Source: Phyllobacterium bourgognense | GTDB taxonomy: Bacteria > Pseudomonadota > Alphaproteobacteria > Rhizobiales > Rhizobiaceae | NCBI RefSeq assembly: GCF_003337575.1 | Contig: NZ_QPJM01000015.1 | Location: 1 to 64,000, forward strand | Direction: 5' to 3' | Length of the DNA: 64,000 nt | Part shown: positions 21,938 to 31,063 of the stretch, piece after piece | How positions within the stretch are numbered: the stretch's first letter is position 1 | Layout of the letters: each line of letters opens with the position of its first letter | The notes under the pieces: model-generated | What the model was told of the DNA's origin: nothing | Database searches by the model: none | Seen by the model: the letters and a program-made list of their open reading frames with translations, nothing else | Position numbers and translations under genes: made by a program

Positions 21938-22540
21938 ATGCAAACAGTAACAGGGCTTTACGATAATCATGCCGATGCCCGCGCCGTCGTTCGCGCACTC
22001 GAAGATGCCGGCATTTCTTCAGACAGCATTAGTATTGTTGGTCGCGACGGCGACGAGCGCGAGAGCAAGGCCGGGGAGGGTGCTGCGGCCGGTGCTGGAA
22101 TCGGTGCTGCGGTTGGCGGCACCGGAGGGCTCCTTGCCGGACTCGGGTTGCTCGCCATTCCGGGTATCGGTCCCGTGGTGGCCGCAGGTTGGCTCGCCGC
22201 CACCGCGGCAGGTGCGGTAGCTGGCGCAGTCGCCGGTGGCGCAGCAGGCGGCATTATAGGGTCTCTGACAGATGAGGGCGTTGATGAAGAAGACGCACAC
22301 GTTTATGCCGAGGGCGTTCGCCGTGGCAGCACCCTGGTTTCTGCACGAGTTGAAGACAGTGAGGCCGAAGTTGCTCAGGCCATCATTAAGGACCATGCAC
22401 CTGTTGATCTTGACGCACGCCGCGCCTCGTATCGTGAAGCCGGGTGGGAGAGGTTCGATGCATCCTTGCCCGAATACACAGAAGAAGATGTGCTAAAAGA
22501 ACGCGATCGTTTGCGTCAGACCAGTCAGATGATGCCATAA
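21938..22540 (+). CDS. General stress protein with glycine-zipper segment (YflT-like N-terminus)
   Basis: A 200-residue protein with a general stress protein 17M-like N-terminus (MQTVTGLYDNHADARAVVRALEDAG), a central Gly/Ala-rich hydrophobic zipper (about residues 45-110) that may insert in or associate with membranes, and a polar C-terminus with ARRASYREAGW. It is a clear paralogue of the protein at 63378-63977, matching over the full length. The EcfG promoter upstream fits general stress induction. A terminator follows at 22553. Confidence 0.85.
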   Translation: MQTVTGLYDNHADARAVVRALEDAGISSDSISIVGRDGDERESKAGEGAAAGAGIGAAVGGTGGLLAGLGLLAIPGIGPVVAAGWLAATAAGAVAGAVAGGAAGGIIGSLTDEGVDEEDAHVYAEGVRRGSTLVSARVEDSEAEVAQAIIKDHAPVDLDARRASYREAGWERFDASLPEYTEEDVLKERDRLRQTSQMMP

Positions 22541-22552
22541 GTCTCAGCTTGG

Positions 22553-22585
22553 CCACTCGGGACGAGGCTCCCGGGTGGTTATTTT
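22553..22585 (+). terminator. Intrinsic terminator
   Basis: CCACTCGGGA, six-base loop, TCCCGGGTGG, then TTATTTT, 13 bases after the stress protein stop. One G-T pair in the stem. Confidence 0.85.
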
Positions 22586-22774
22586 CAGCCGCGAAACAAC
22601 GTCCTTCGCGTCAGAGAGTTTAGATCCCGCGTTGTGAAGCGAGAAGAAAAAAGTTAGTCGAGATTGTCGTCCAGGGTGTGTGGCGATGTCCCTTTGCGCG
22701 ACGTATTCTCAATATGCCGAATGGTTCTTCGGCTGCCTTTCGGTCGTGACGGCCGAGATCTTTATAAGGCCAAG

Positions 22775-23398
22775 TTAATTTCCGGTCTGATTATCGGGTG
22801 CTTCAACCGGCTTTGATTCAGGCGATCCGCGATAGCGCAGAAAGATGGAGAACACGATGAGCGTGGCCGTCGAAAAAAATTCCGATTGCCAGTTTTGGAA
22901 GGATTCAAACCAGAACCGTGCATTGCCAAGATAAGCAAGCGCGGATTGCACAGTCTCACCATGGGCGGCTGCATCGGAGTTGTACGCAGAATGGCTCGCA
23001 AAGAAATGGCCCAGAAACGACAAAACGAAAAGCAAACCTAACGCCAGTCCGAGAGAATGCTCGTAAATCCAGCTGTGGGATCGCGGCGGTGGCTCCTTGT
23101 CCGTGGAGCCCGTGGAGTTATCGTCGGGGTCGTGCGACTCCGACGATCCTCTTTGAAAAAGATATGCGGTGAGGACCACATAAGTCGCCATCTGCAGCCA
23201 CTCACTTTCCCAGTTTTCAAATAACGCCGAAAAGAAATTTTCGCTTGTGATGTATGCAACAAATCCGATGGCAGGGAGATGATGCCTGGTCAATTCATGA
23301 TTTTCGTGGCCCCACCCTGAGTAAGCCATACCGGTCATACTTGCGAAGAAGGCGAGCAATAGGGCAATGGTTAGACCGTTGTCTCGGAGGAAACGCAT
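22775..23398 (-). CDS. DUF6766-like membrane protein
   Basis: A 207-residue inner-membrane protein with a duplicated look: hydrophobic helices near residues 8-28, 45-55 and 125-145, and paired motifs ENFFSALFENWESEWLQMATYVVL and ARFWFESFQNWQSEFFSTATLIVF at residues ~50 and ~160. This resembles DUF6766, of unknown function. The start at 23398 (MRFLRDNG) was chosen because the transcription start predicted from the EcfG promoter at 23508-23532 falls after the more upstream in-frame ATG. The ribosome-binding site (AGAGAG) is weak. Confidence 0.8.
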   Translation of the reverse strand: MRFLRDNGLTIALLLAFFASMTGMAYSGWGHENHELTRHHLPAIGFVAYITSENFFSALFENWESEWLQMATYVVLTAYLFQRGSSESHDPDDNSTGSTDKEPPPRSHSWIYEHSLGLALGLLFVLSFLGHFFASHSAYNSDAAAHGETVQSALAYLGNARFWFESFQNWQSEFFSTATLIVFSIFLRYRGSPESKPVEAPDNQTGN

Positions 23399-23507
23399 CG
23401 GAGAATGCTCTCTTTTTTGGTGGACACTTTCGCCGGGCAGCAAATTTAGAAGCGTGGGTTGAAAACGAATAAGCCTTCTCTTCACCGAGTTGGCGCGCGC
23501 CATAGGA

Positions 23508-23532
23508 AACAGCGGACTTGGAACATCGTTCC
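23508..23532 (-). promoter_or_regulatory. EcfG-type promoter (DUF6766-like gene)
   Basis: Minus strand: GGAAC, 17 bases, GTT, 109 bases before ATG 23398. Confidence 0.7.
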
Positions 23533-23612
23533 GCTTCGGAACATTTCTGGTCCAAAAATGATTTGGGATGGGTCAAGTGGTTCACAGCAGCATCATCTCC
23601 TGAGGATACCGA

Positions 23613-24121
23613 ATGCATTGGCGAACCAGGCTCTTGAACCCGCAACAGAAAGCAGTCGGCGAATTTCAGGCGCTTGCCACTCCGACCTATTCGGGGTCGA
23701 CAGTGGTCTTTGACAGGGTGGGAACTGCTCACAACGATTGGCGTCAGATCGAGGTCGGTTACAATTATGGACTTTATGGAACGCCTACTGTTCTGAATTT
23801 GGGTGCACGGATTGCTGAACTGGAGGGTGCTCGTGCACACGTTCGTGCTCCCAGGGGGCAGTACGCAATCGCCTCGGTTACCTCGCCGTCTACAAGGCCG
23901 GCAGCCATGCACCGGTACCGCCAACGCGAGTTGGCTTGCTGAACAATCGGCCATTCAACGTGCTTCATCCGGCTCTGCCATCGTCGCCAGGTCACGAGAC
24001 ATGGAAACGGACTTCACTGGGTCGGCGAGTGTCCTCGATTGTGTTTGAGGAAATATTTGCCCCCCACGACGTCGACAACTTCGTCGATCGACTAACACTG
24101 TTTAGAGCTGGTTACAGTTAG
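23613..24121 (+). pseudogene. Cystathionine beta-lyase (metC) remnant
   Basis: Starting at ATG 23613 the sequence reads RTRLLNPQQKAVGEFQALATPTYSGSTVVFDRV and GYNYGLYGTPTVLNLGARIAELEGA, the N-terminus of rhizobial cystathionine beta-lyase. The frame then slips (VLPGGS in another frame). A C-terminal part reads RPFNVLHPALPSSPGHETWKR, SIVFEEIFAPHDVDNFVDRLTLFRAGYS before a stop at 24121. The middle, including the PLP-lysine region, is deleted. It is clearly non-functional. Confidence 0.85.
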
Positions 24122-24449
24122 GGAAGGGTCGCCTCCCACGCCATGACTCATCCCCAACTTGCGCAAGGTGGCGAAGATTTCAGCGGGGGAACCGTGAGGT
24201 GAATATCGGATTGGAAGAACCCGACGATCTTATAGCTGATCTTCACCAACCACTCCGGATAATGGTAGATCAAATCAAAAAAACGAGATCTGTTGTGACG
24301 TGAAGACAATCTGGGGCGAACGAAGCATTGCGCAAGCGAGAAGACCTCACGAAAAAAACGGCGATCTGTTCTGATCGGCACTTATGTTGGATCAAGCGGT
24401 TGATCTCATCAAGGTATCTCGCCGCACAAATTGGTGGTAGCTAACGTCC
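24122..24449. other. Intergenic region, no gene recognised
   Basis: About 330 bases between the metC remnant and the alpha/beta hydrolase. A 77-codon minus frame lacks supporting features. No stress-type promoter was found. Confidence 0.4.
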
Positions 24450-25241
24450 ATGACATCAATTCTAAGGCGCAACAACGTTAAAATCTCAGGCACCGGGGAG
24501 CGGACAATCGTGTTCGCCCACGGTTTTGGCTGCGATCAAAACATGTGGCGTTTCGTGTCGCCCGCATTTGAAGATGAGTTCAGGACAGTTCTATTTGATC
24601 ATGTTGGTGCTGGCGGATCAGACCTGGCCGCATATGATACGACCAAGTATTCCACGCTTGCAGGCTACGCCGACGATCTGGCGGAGATCGGAATTGAGCT
24701 CGGCTTGAAGGATGCTGTATTTGTCGGGCATTCAGTGAGTTCGATGATCGGGGTGATGGCTTCCATCAAGGTTCCCGAGATGTTTGAGAGCCTTGTTTTG
24801 GTGGGACCCTCCGCGCGATACCTCGATGAGGGCGAGTACATCGGCGGCTTCAGTCATGCACAAATTGAAGAATTGCTCGAATCCCTTGCCGACAATCACC
24901 TTGGATGGTCCGCAGCCATGGCTCCCGCCATAATGGGCAATCCGGATCGGCCCGAGCTCGGAGAGGAACTGACCAACAGTTTCTGCAGGACCGATCCCGA
25001 CATCGCCAAGGCATTTGCCCGCGTGACCTTCATGTCGGACAATCGCGATGACCTCAGCAAAGTCACCGCCCGGACACTGATTCTCCAATGTCGGGAGGAT
25101 ATCATTGCTTCGGAGCAGGTAGGCGCATATGTTCAACAGCATATTCCAAAGAGCGAGATGGTAATATTGGACGCGACGGGCCATTGCCCCAATCTGAGTG
25201 CGCCGAACGAAGTCGTTGCGGCGATAAAAGCCTTTGTCTGA
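24450..25241 (+). CDS. RsbQ-like alpha/beta hydrolase
   Basis: A 263-residue alpha/beta hydrolase of the RsbQ / KAI2-D14 type. The triad is Ser95 (VGHSVSSMIG), Asp217 (CREDIIAS) and His245 (TGHCPNLS). The oxyanion segment FAHGFGCDQNMW and FDHVGAGGSDL are characteristic of the RsbQ branch. In Bacillus, RsbQ works with the PAS-phosphatase RsbP in energy-stress signalling; plant relatives perceive karrikin and strigolactone. Its stop overlaps the start of a PAS-histidine kinase gene, so the pair probably forms one sensory unit in which the hydrolase supplies or perceives a small-molecule cue. The ribosome-binding site is weak. Confidence 0.9.
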   Translation: MTSILRRNNVKISGTGERTIVFAHGFGCDQNMWRFVSPAFEDEFRTVLFDHVGAGGSDLAAYDTTKYSTLAGYADDLAEIGIELGLKDAVFVGHSVSSMIGVMASIKVPEMFESLVLVGPSARYLDEGEYIGGFSHAQIEELLESLADNHLGWSAAMAPAIMGNPDRPELGEELTNSFCRTDPDIAKAFARVTFMSDNRDDLSKVTARTLILQCREDIIASEQVGAYVQQHIPKSEMVILDATGHCPNLSAPNEVVAAIKAFV

Positions 25242-26418
25242 GACCGTGCCGGGCGATCCGCACGGCACTCCCACCGAGGATTTTGAAGACCTCTACGAAA
25301 ATGCTCCGTGCGGGTATCTGTCGCTGCGTCCCGACGGTCGGATTTTCAAATCCAATGCCACGTTATCAGGTTGGATTGGCTTCTCGCAGGCGGAATTGCT
25401 TGGAAAGAAGCTTCATGAGCTTCTGACGATCGCCGGACGCGTGTTTTATGAAACGCATTTTTCGCCCCTGTTGCGGATGCAAGGCTTCTTCAACGAGGTC
25501 GCACTCGACCTCGTCACCAAAGACGGCAAGAAACTGCCGGTACTTGCCAATGCCATGGAACGGCGTGACGACGCAGGCAATTTGCTGTTCACCCGCGTCA
25601 CCATTTTCCAGGCGGCCCAGCGCCGCCGCTACGAACGAAATTTGGTCGACCTGCGAACTGCGGCGGAAGCTGCCAAAGGCGAGGCCATCGCTGCAAAAGT
25701 GCTCGCCGAAGCTGGTCTGACCGAGGAACAGGCAGTGGCAGAACTGCGGGAGCAATTCATTGCCGTGCTGGGGCACGATCTTCGCAATCCGCTCGCCTCG
25801 ATAAACGCTGGCACCCGTATGCTCCTGCAGGAAGAGTTGAGCGACCGGGCGCAAAAGATTGTCGCGCTCATGCAAGGCAGTGTTTCGCGCATGTCCGATC
25901 TGATCGACAATGTGCTCGACTTCGCGCAAGGAAGACTAGGTGGCGGTATTACTGTGGCGCTTGATGCGCGCGAACCGCTCGAGCCGGTTTTGCAGCAGGT
26001 TGTGGACGAACTTCGCGTGGGATCGCCCTCCAGGCTCATTGAGACGCATTTTAAGATTACACATAAGGTCTACTGTGACCGGGGCCGTATTGGTCAGCTG
26101 GCGTCAAATCTTCTGGGCAACGCGTTAACACACGGTGCTGCTGACACACCCATCCAATTTTTGGCGAGCACGACGGGTGAAAAGCTGGAAATAAGCGTCG
26201 TCAATGGAGGAGATCCTATTCCCCCGGAGGCGATGAACAGACTGTTCCATCCGTTTTTCCGCGGAGATGGTCGAGACAGTCCGCAAGGACTTGGGCTTGG
26301 CCTGCACATCGCATCGGAGATTGCCAAAGCTCATGATGGAACGTTGGTGGTTGCCTCCTCTCCTGTCGAAACGCGCTTTACGTTCCAAATGCCCCTGGAG
26401 CCAGATGGCGAGGGATGA
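25234..26418 (+). CDS. PAS-domain sensor histidine kinase coupled to RsbQ-like gene
   Basis: A 394-residue cytosolic kinase with no membrane segment. PAS domain at about residues 18-130 (ENAPCGYLSLRPDGRI, NATLSGWIGFSQAELLGKK), linker helix, HisKA domain with His181 (VLGHDLRNPLAS), and HATPase with N box (LLGNALTHG) and G2 box (GLGLGLHIASEI). The start is TTG 25234, overlapping the hydrolase stop by eight bases; GTG 25246 is an alternative. No response regulator is adjacent, so the output is unknown. The PAS core resembles that of RsbP, strengthening the RsbQ-RsbP analogy, with phosphotransfer replacing the PP2C domain. Confidence 0.9.
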   Translation: MSETVPGDPHGTPTEDFEDLYENAPCGYLSLRPDGRIFKSNATLSGWIGFSQAELLGKKLHELLTIAGRVFYETHFSPLLRMQGFFNEVALDLVTKDGKKLPVLANAMERRDDAGNLLFTRVTIFQAAQRRRYERNLVDLRTAAEAAKGEAIAAKVLAEAGLTEEQAVAELREQFIAVLGHDLRNPLASINAGTRMLLQEELSDRAQKIVALMQGSVSRMSDLIDNVLDFAQGRLGGGITVALDAREPLEPVLQQVVDELRVGSPSRLIETHFKITHKVYCDRGRIGQLASNLLGNALTHGAADTPIQFLASTTGEKLEISVVNGGDPIPPEAMNRLFHPFFRGDGRDSPQGLGLGLHIASEIAKAHDGTLVVASSPVETRFTFQMPLEPDGEG

Positions 26419-26639
26419 TCGTGTTGGCGTGTTGCCATAAAAGAATGTCCACCGGATGGGTGCTAATGAGACCATCCAATCGAATAAAACGGGTTCGAAG
26501 GGACGATTCCCCAAGGGGAATATGGTGGGGCCCAGTCATCATTTGGGACCGCGGAACATGGGCCCCATGGAGGATAGCCAAGAGCATAGCCAAGGGGCTC
26601 TCGAAGCTCCATGGGGAAAGCTTGACGGTCGATGGCATC

Positions 26640-26858
26640 TCGCGCGCCTGCACGGCAAGCCCCACCCGCGCTCGTGTCGGTGCTGCGGTCTCCATGCCTC
26701 TTGCGTGGGACGAACTCAGCCCCTTGATCGGACCCGACGACTTCACCGTCGACAACGCCCAAACGCGCATAGCTGCACCCATGGTTGATCCTTGGGAAGA
26801 TTTCCGCTCCACAGCAGGACTGTCAAGAGCGAGGAACATCCCCCGCAGGAAAATCTAG
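26640..26858 (+). pseudogene. LigD polymerase-domain remnant
   Basis: The frame ending at 26858 contains PTRARVGAAVSMPLAWDELSPLIGPDDFTVDNAQTRIA and DPWEDFR, which matches the C-terminal end of the NHEJ LigD primase/polymerase domain (typically RPGAPVSMPL-WDEL, FT--N-PTRL, DPW-DF). No catalytic motifs precede it and the upstream sequence is not LigD-like, so only a fragment survives. Confidence 0.75.
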
Positions 26859-27042
26859 CGTTCATTGAACGCGGATCCCGATGGAAACCTTACAACGGCG
26901 CGACCAGCGTCTCGAAATCGCACTGAAACCCAACGCGATGGGCAACGGGATGCGACATCCTCTGCCCGCATGCATCCACAAAGTTATGTTGGCTGCAGTT
27001 CCCTCCATCCTGCTGCGCACCGTCTAACATTGTCGCCTGCAG

Positions 27043-27067
27043 GGAACGTCCGCGCTGTGGAACAGTT
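27043..27067 (+). promoter_or_regulatory. EcfG-type promoter (DUF2243 gene)
   Basis: GGAAC, 17 bases, GTT, 27 bases before ATG 27095. Confidence 0.8.
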
Positions 27068-27094
27068 ACTGACGGACAAAGGGGATTGGATCAA

Positions 27095-27631
27095 ATGAAC
27101 ACAAATTTGTCCCGAGCTGAGGACCAGGCCTTTGGACAAGAGCACAAAGGATTTCCGGTGTTGGGAGGCATACTCCTCGGCCTCGGCCTTGGAGGGTTTT
27201 TCGACGGGATTGTCCTGCACCAGATATTGCAATGGCACCACATGGCAACGAGCGCGGGATATCCTGCCGACAGCGTTGAAAATCTGGAGTTTAATACGAT
27301 GCTCGACGGCTTTTTCCACGCCGGAACGTATGTGTTCACTGCCTCGGGATTGGTCGTCTTGTGGAATACCGCGCGCAAACGACATTGTCAGTGGTCGGCA
27401 GTTGTACTCTTGGCAACTATGCTGATTGGCTTTGGTTTGTTCAACTTGATCGAGGGTGTCGTTGGCCATCATCTGCTCGGCCTTCACCATGTCAACGAAA
27501 CCGTACGGCATGAGCTTTGGGTTTATTGGGATATTGGCTTCCTTGTTTGGGGAGCCGGCATGCTGCTTACAGGATTGGCACTTTTACGAAGAGGCCGAGC
27601 TCCTCAATTCAAGCAGCCCCCTCAATCCTAG
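27095..27631 (+). CDS. DUF2243 membrane protein
   Basis: A 178-residue protein with four hydrophobic segments and histidine pairs near the membrane faces: GFFDGIVLHQILQWHHM, MLDGFFHAGTYVFTA, LIEGVVGHHLLGLHHV. This is the DUF2243 pattern, an uncharacterised membrane family in which the conserved His residues may bind metal or heme. The start at 27095 follows AAGGGG. An EcfG promoter lies directly upstream. Confidence 0.88.
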   Translation: MNTNLSRAEDQAFGQEHKGFPVLGGILLGLGLGGFFDGIVLHQILQWHHMATSAGYPADSVENLEFNTMLDGFFHAGTYVFTASGLVVLWNTARKRHCQWSAVVLLATMLIGFGLFNLIEGVVGHHLLGLHHVNETVRHELWVYWDIGFLVWGAGMLLTGLALLRRGRAPQFKQPPQS

Positions 27632-27948
27632 CGGCTGATGAGCGGCATGGGCAAGGTTCTTTACATTCAAGCATTGATCCTGTTCGGTTGCACTAGGCCT
27701 AAAGTCGAGGGCACCTTGGCAAATCCCTGAGCGGGGCCGAATGTTTTGACAGTGCTCAGACAGCCTCGATTTGCAAACCGTGGGCCGACCGACCGCGACG
27801 AGAAAATATGCGCCGACAATTCCGGATCAAATACCCAGCCAGCCTGTCAGCGCCGAACAGCCACCGACGCATTGGCTATGAACGGCCCGATCAATAACGA
27901 CGCCAATATTACTCGGCGAACCACCTGCCAGGTTTTTCATCACGTTCT
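27632..27948. other. Intergenic region, no gene recognised
   Basis: About 320 bases between convergent genes. No terminator or frame of note. Confidence 0.4.
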
Positions 27949-28878
27949 CTACGTGCGCAAACCAGCATTTTTTTCAGTCAGGAGTTCTACAAGCGCTTTT
28001 GCGTTTTTGATCGAATGACCGTCTCGGTCATTGTTGAAATACACCCAAACATTTTTAGCGCGGCACTTCCGGATTCGCTCAGCCCAAATCACTAATTCGT
28101 CGTCGCTGTAGTCATGACGGTACCAATTCTTGGTTCCGTGGAACCGGACGTAGATGTCGTCAGCGGTTTTGACCAGTTCATCTGGAAGTCGCGGTCCGCT
28201 GCAGGAGCAGAAGATCGCTCCGGCCGCGCGAAAAGCGGCATAGACATCCTCGTTCCACCAGCTTTTGTGACGAAATTCGACGACGTTGCGGTGACGTGGA
28301 TCTAGTTGCTGCAAGATCGTTTTAAGAAATATCGGGTCGTATCGAACACTTGGCGGTAGCTGAAACAGAAAACAGCCCATTCGTTCCCCGAGTAAATCTG
28401 CGATGTATCCGAAATCGCGTATCAAAGGTTCGGTACCGTCAAAACGCTTAATATGAGTGATCAGTTCGCATACTTTGATCGTGTAGATGAAGTCGCCAGT
28501 CGCCTGGCGTAGCCATGACTTGACTGTCGCAACCGTTGGCCAAGCATAAAACGGTGCATTGAGCTCCACGGTTTCAAAACTTTGTTCGTAAATCGAAAAC
28601 CATTGACTTGATGGAACTTCATCTGGATAAATTTTGCCCTTCCAATGCCAATAGTACCAGCCGGAACACCCGACATGGACGCCATCCCGGAGACGATTGG
28701 ACGGGGCCACGGGCTCAAGCACGTCTTCCTTCGAAATACGAACTGCGTGCATCTTTGCCGCGCGTTGTAGATTTGTCAGCCGTTGCTTTTGCCGGCGCTC
28801 GGCTCGCCGTTCGCGTCTTTGTTGGATCTCTTCGGGGGAACGATCTTTCACGGCAGCAATTTTCCTACGCGTAACCAC
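27949..28878 (-). CDS. DUF72 domain protein (YecE family)
   Basis: A 309-residue protein. A basic N-terminal tail (residues 1-50, rich in Arg/Lys and likely helical) precedes a DUF72 TIM-barrel-like domain: VHVGCSGWYYWHWKGKIYP, FETVELNAPFYAWP, GCFLFQLPPSVR, VVEFRHKSWW, YVRFHG, NVWVYFNND. The family is widespread and uncharacterised, often near stress or repair genes. The N-terminal extension is longer than in E. coli YecE. No EcfG promoter was found. Confidence 0.9.
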   Translation of the reverse strand: MVTRRKIAAVKDRSPEEIQQRRERRAERRQKQRLTNLQRAAKMHAVRISKEDVLEPVAPSNRLRDGVHVGCSGWYYWHWKGKIYPDEVPSSQWFSIYEQSFETVELNAPFYAWPTVATVKSWLRQATGDFIYTIKVCELITHIKRFDGTEPLIRDFGYIADLLGERMGCFLFQLPPSVRYDPIFLKTILQQLDPRHRNVVEFRHKSWWNEDVYAAFRAAGAIFCSCSGPRLPDELVKTADDIYVRFHGTKNWYRHDYSDDELVIWAERIRKCRAKNVWVYFNNDRDGHSIKNAKALVELLTEKNAGLRT

Positions 28879-28950
28879 TGCAGACTAGCTTTAGTCGAGA
28901 ATCCAAAATGCGACTGAGAGGCGCGATGCGAACTGAGCCAACCAAGTCTC

Positions 28951-29124
28951 TTACGCCAACGAAGGACGGTCGCCCGGCTTCCGCGTTTTGCTAGCTGTGG
29001 TGTCGAGGACGTTTTTGCCAGGTAGCCGCCCGGACAGTCCAAACTCGCGGACGTTTCCCAACCCATCGCTGGGGCCGTCATCGTTGTTGGCGACATCGAG
29101 ATCGGTCGTCGTGATGACGGGCAT
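28951..29124 (-). CDS. Small hypothetical protein
   Basis: A 57-residue frame, beginning MPVITTTDLDVANND and continuing GLGNVREFGLSGRLPG. It starts seven bases after the ancestral stop of the SDR gene, with AAGGAA nine bases upstream. It is hydrophilic, with no recognised family. Its position immediately downstream of the SDR gene suggests the same transcript. Confidence 0.4.
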   Translation of the reverse strand: MPVITTTDLDVANNDDGPSDGLGNVREFGLSGRLPGKNVLDTTASKTRKPGDRPSLA

Positions 29125-29130
29125 CGTTGG

Positions 29131-29879
29131 CTATTCCTTCGCCGATCCTGGTGCTGCTGTTTTGGCATGCTTCCCGGCAAGCATTCCCGACGGTGTGATG
29201 TTCGCAATTGCCGACTGGAACTTGTTCTTTCAGCCACTGACGACATCGCCCTCGTTGCCCATCATGGCGTCGAATCCGGCCCGTGCCACATCTGCGCGCA
29301 CTCGAAGAAGCGGGTGTCCGTCGCACCCGGCATCAAGCAGCTTACCGTCACGCCTGTGTCCTCAAGCTCTTCACGCAGGGCGAAGGAAAAACTGTTGAGA
29401 AAGGCCTTGGTACCGTTATAAACCGCCTGATAGGTGCCCGGAATAAAGCCCGCGATCGATCCGGTAATGAGAATGCGTCCTTCGTCCCGGGCGCGCATCT
29501 CGTTGCCGATCTTATGGATCAAAGCGATTGTGCCGGTGATGCTGGTGTCGACAACATGCAGCGCTTCGTTGAGATCCTGGTCGAGAAAGCCCTTGCCAAG
29601 TCCGCGGCCCGCATTGGCGAGGAGAATGTCAACGGGTTTGCCCTTGTCGGCTATGAACTTGCAGAACTTCTCGGCCCCCTCGACGTCGGACAGGTCGACC
29701 GTTATGGCATCGACCGTCGCGCCCTTTAACCGCAATTTTTCCGCGGCCCCTTCGATGTCCGGTTCGTCGGCGGCAATGACAAGATCATAGCCTTCGCCGG
29801 CCGCGACCTTCGCAAGTTCAAGTCCGATGCCGGACGAAGCGCCGGTCACGACGGCAAGGGGACGCGCTGTATCTGCCAT
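29131..29879 (-). pseudogene. Short-chain dehydrogenase gene, frameshifted and with nonsense codon
   Basis: The intact part (29262-29879, 205 residues) has the SDR cofactor motif TGASSGIGLELA, NAG (LLANAGRG), catalytic Ser (ITGSIAG) and YxxxK (YNGTK). After FFECAQMW the frame is lost, but the expected C-terminal sequence continues in another frame (ARAGFDAMMGNEGDVVSG, then TGA where a Trp codon is expected, then KNKFQSAIANITPSGMLAGKH) to a stop at 29131. A deletion of roughly 15 codons with frameshift plus one TGA explains this. The truncated 205-residue protein retains all catalytic residues and might be partly functional. It follows the Zn-ADH by 14 bases. Confidence 0.75.
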
Positions 29880-29893
29880 ATCATGGTCTCCGA

Positions 29894-31063
29894 TCAGGGC
29901 CTGAGGACGACCTTGATGCAGCCGTCCTTTTTGTCTCGAAATGTCTTGTAAAGTTCGGGACCTTCTTCGAGGGTTGCCCGGTGGGTGATGACGAAAGATG
30001 GGTCGATCTCCCCCTTTTCAATGCGCTCCATGAGCATCGGCAGGTAATGCTGAACCGGGGTCTGCGCCATGCGAAAGGTCAGTCCGCGATTGATTGCCGA
30101 GCCCATCGGTATTTTATCGACAAAGCCGCCATAGACGCCAACAATGGAAACCGTGCCGAAGTTGCGGCAGCAGTGGATCGCCTGACGCAGCACATGCGGC
30201 CGGTCGGTGCCCATGAAGGTTGCAACCTTGATGCGGTCGACGACGGAATCGAAGCTTGCCATCGTATCCGGCTCGGTGCCGACCGCGTCGATACAAGCGT
30301 CAGCGCCTCTGCCGTTCGTCAATTCCATGATGCGGTCGTAAATATCCTCGTGCCGGAAATCGAGGGTTTCCGCTCCGCTTGAACGCGCCAGGGTCAGGCG
30401 TTCGGGGATGGTGTCGATGGCGAGAACCCGATCGGCACCAAGCAAGAAAGCGCTGCGGATCGCCATTTGTCCGACTGGTCCGCAACCCCAGATGGCGATG
30501 GTGTCTCCCTCCTGGATATTGCAGAACTCCGCGGCCATGTATCCCGTCGGGAAGATGTCGGAAAGAAACAGCACCTGTTCGTCCGATAGTCCGTCCGGCA
30601 CTTTCATCGGCCCGACATCGGCGTAGGGCACGCGCAAATACTCTGCCTGACCGCCGCTGTAGCCGCCAAGCAGGTGCGAATAACCAAAAAGCCCGGCCGG
30701 CGAACTTCCCCAAAGCTTCGCGGCCTTTGCCTTGTTGGGGTTGGATCGCTCGCAGCCGGAAAAATATCCCTTCTTGCAAAAGAAGCATTCCCCGCAGGCG
30801 ATGGTGAACGGCACCACGACGCGGTCGCCCACTTTCAACGCCTTGTTGTCCGCACCAACGTCGACGACTTCGCCCATCGTTTCGTGACCGATGATGTCGC
30901 CGTGTTCCATCGAGGGAATGACGCCGTCGAAAATGTGAAGATCCGAACCGCATATGGCGCAGGCGGTCACCTTGATGATAGCGTCGCGGCCATGTTCAAT
31001 CTTGGGATCCGGCACGCTCTCGCAGCGCATGTCGCCCTTGCCGTGCCAGGTCAGTGCTTTCAT
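29894..31063 (-). CDS. Zinc-dependent alcohol dehydrogenase (formaldehyde dehydrogenase-like)
   Basis: A 389-residue medium-chain dehydrogenase. Start at 31063 with GGAG seven bases upstream. Catalytic zinc site Cys (CAICGSD) and GHE ([10 protein letters not shown]); structural zinc four-Cys loop [15 protein letters not shown]; Rossmann motif [10 protein letters not shown]. Similarity in layout to glutathione-independent formaldehyde dehydrogenase-like proteins common in rhizobia. It is probably in one operon with the downstream SDR, so an oxidoreductase pair on an alcohol/aldehyde is inferred. The exact substrate is unknown. Confidence 0.92.
   Translation of the reverse strand: MKALTWHGKGDMRCESVPDPKIEHGRDAIIKVTACAICGSDLHIFDGVIPSMEHGDIIGHETMGEVVDVGADNKALKVGDRVVVPFTIACGECFFCKKGYFSGCERSNPNKAKAAKLWGSSPAGLFGYSHLLGGYSGGQAEYLRVPYADVGPMKVPDGLSDEQVLFLSDIFPTGYMAAEFCNIQEGDTIAIWGCGPVGQMAIRSAFLLGADRVLAIDTIPERLTLARSSGAETLDFRHEDIYDRIMELTNGRGADACIDAVGTEPDTMASFDSVVDRIKVATFMGTDRPHVLRQAIHCCRNFGTVSIVGVYGGFVDKIPMGSAINRGLTFRMAQTPVQHYLPMLMERIEKGEIDPSFVITHRATLEEGPELYKTFRDKKDGCIKVVLRP

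Noticed and set aside
24148-24381. 77-codon minus-strand frame
   Set aside because: No ribosome-binding site, no family resemblance, and located in decayed sequence.
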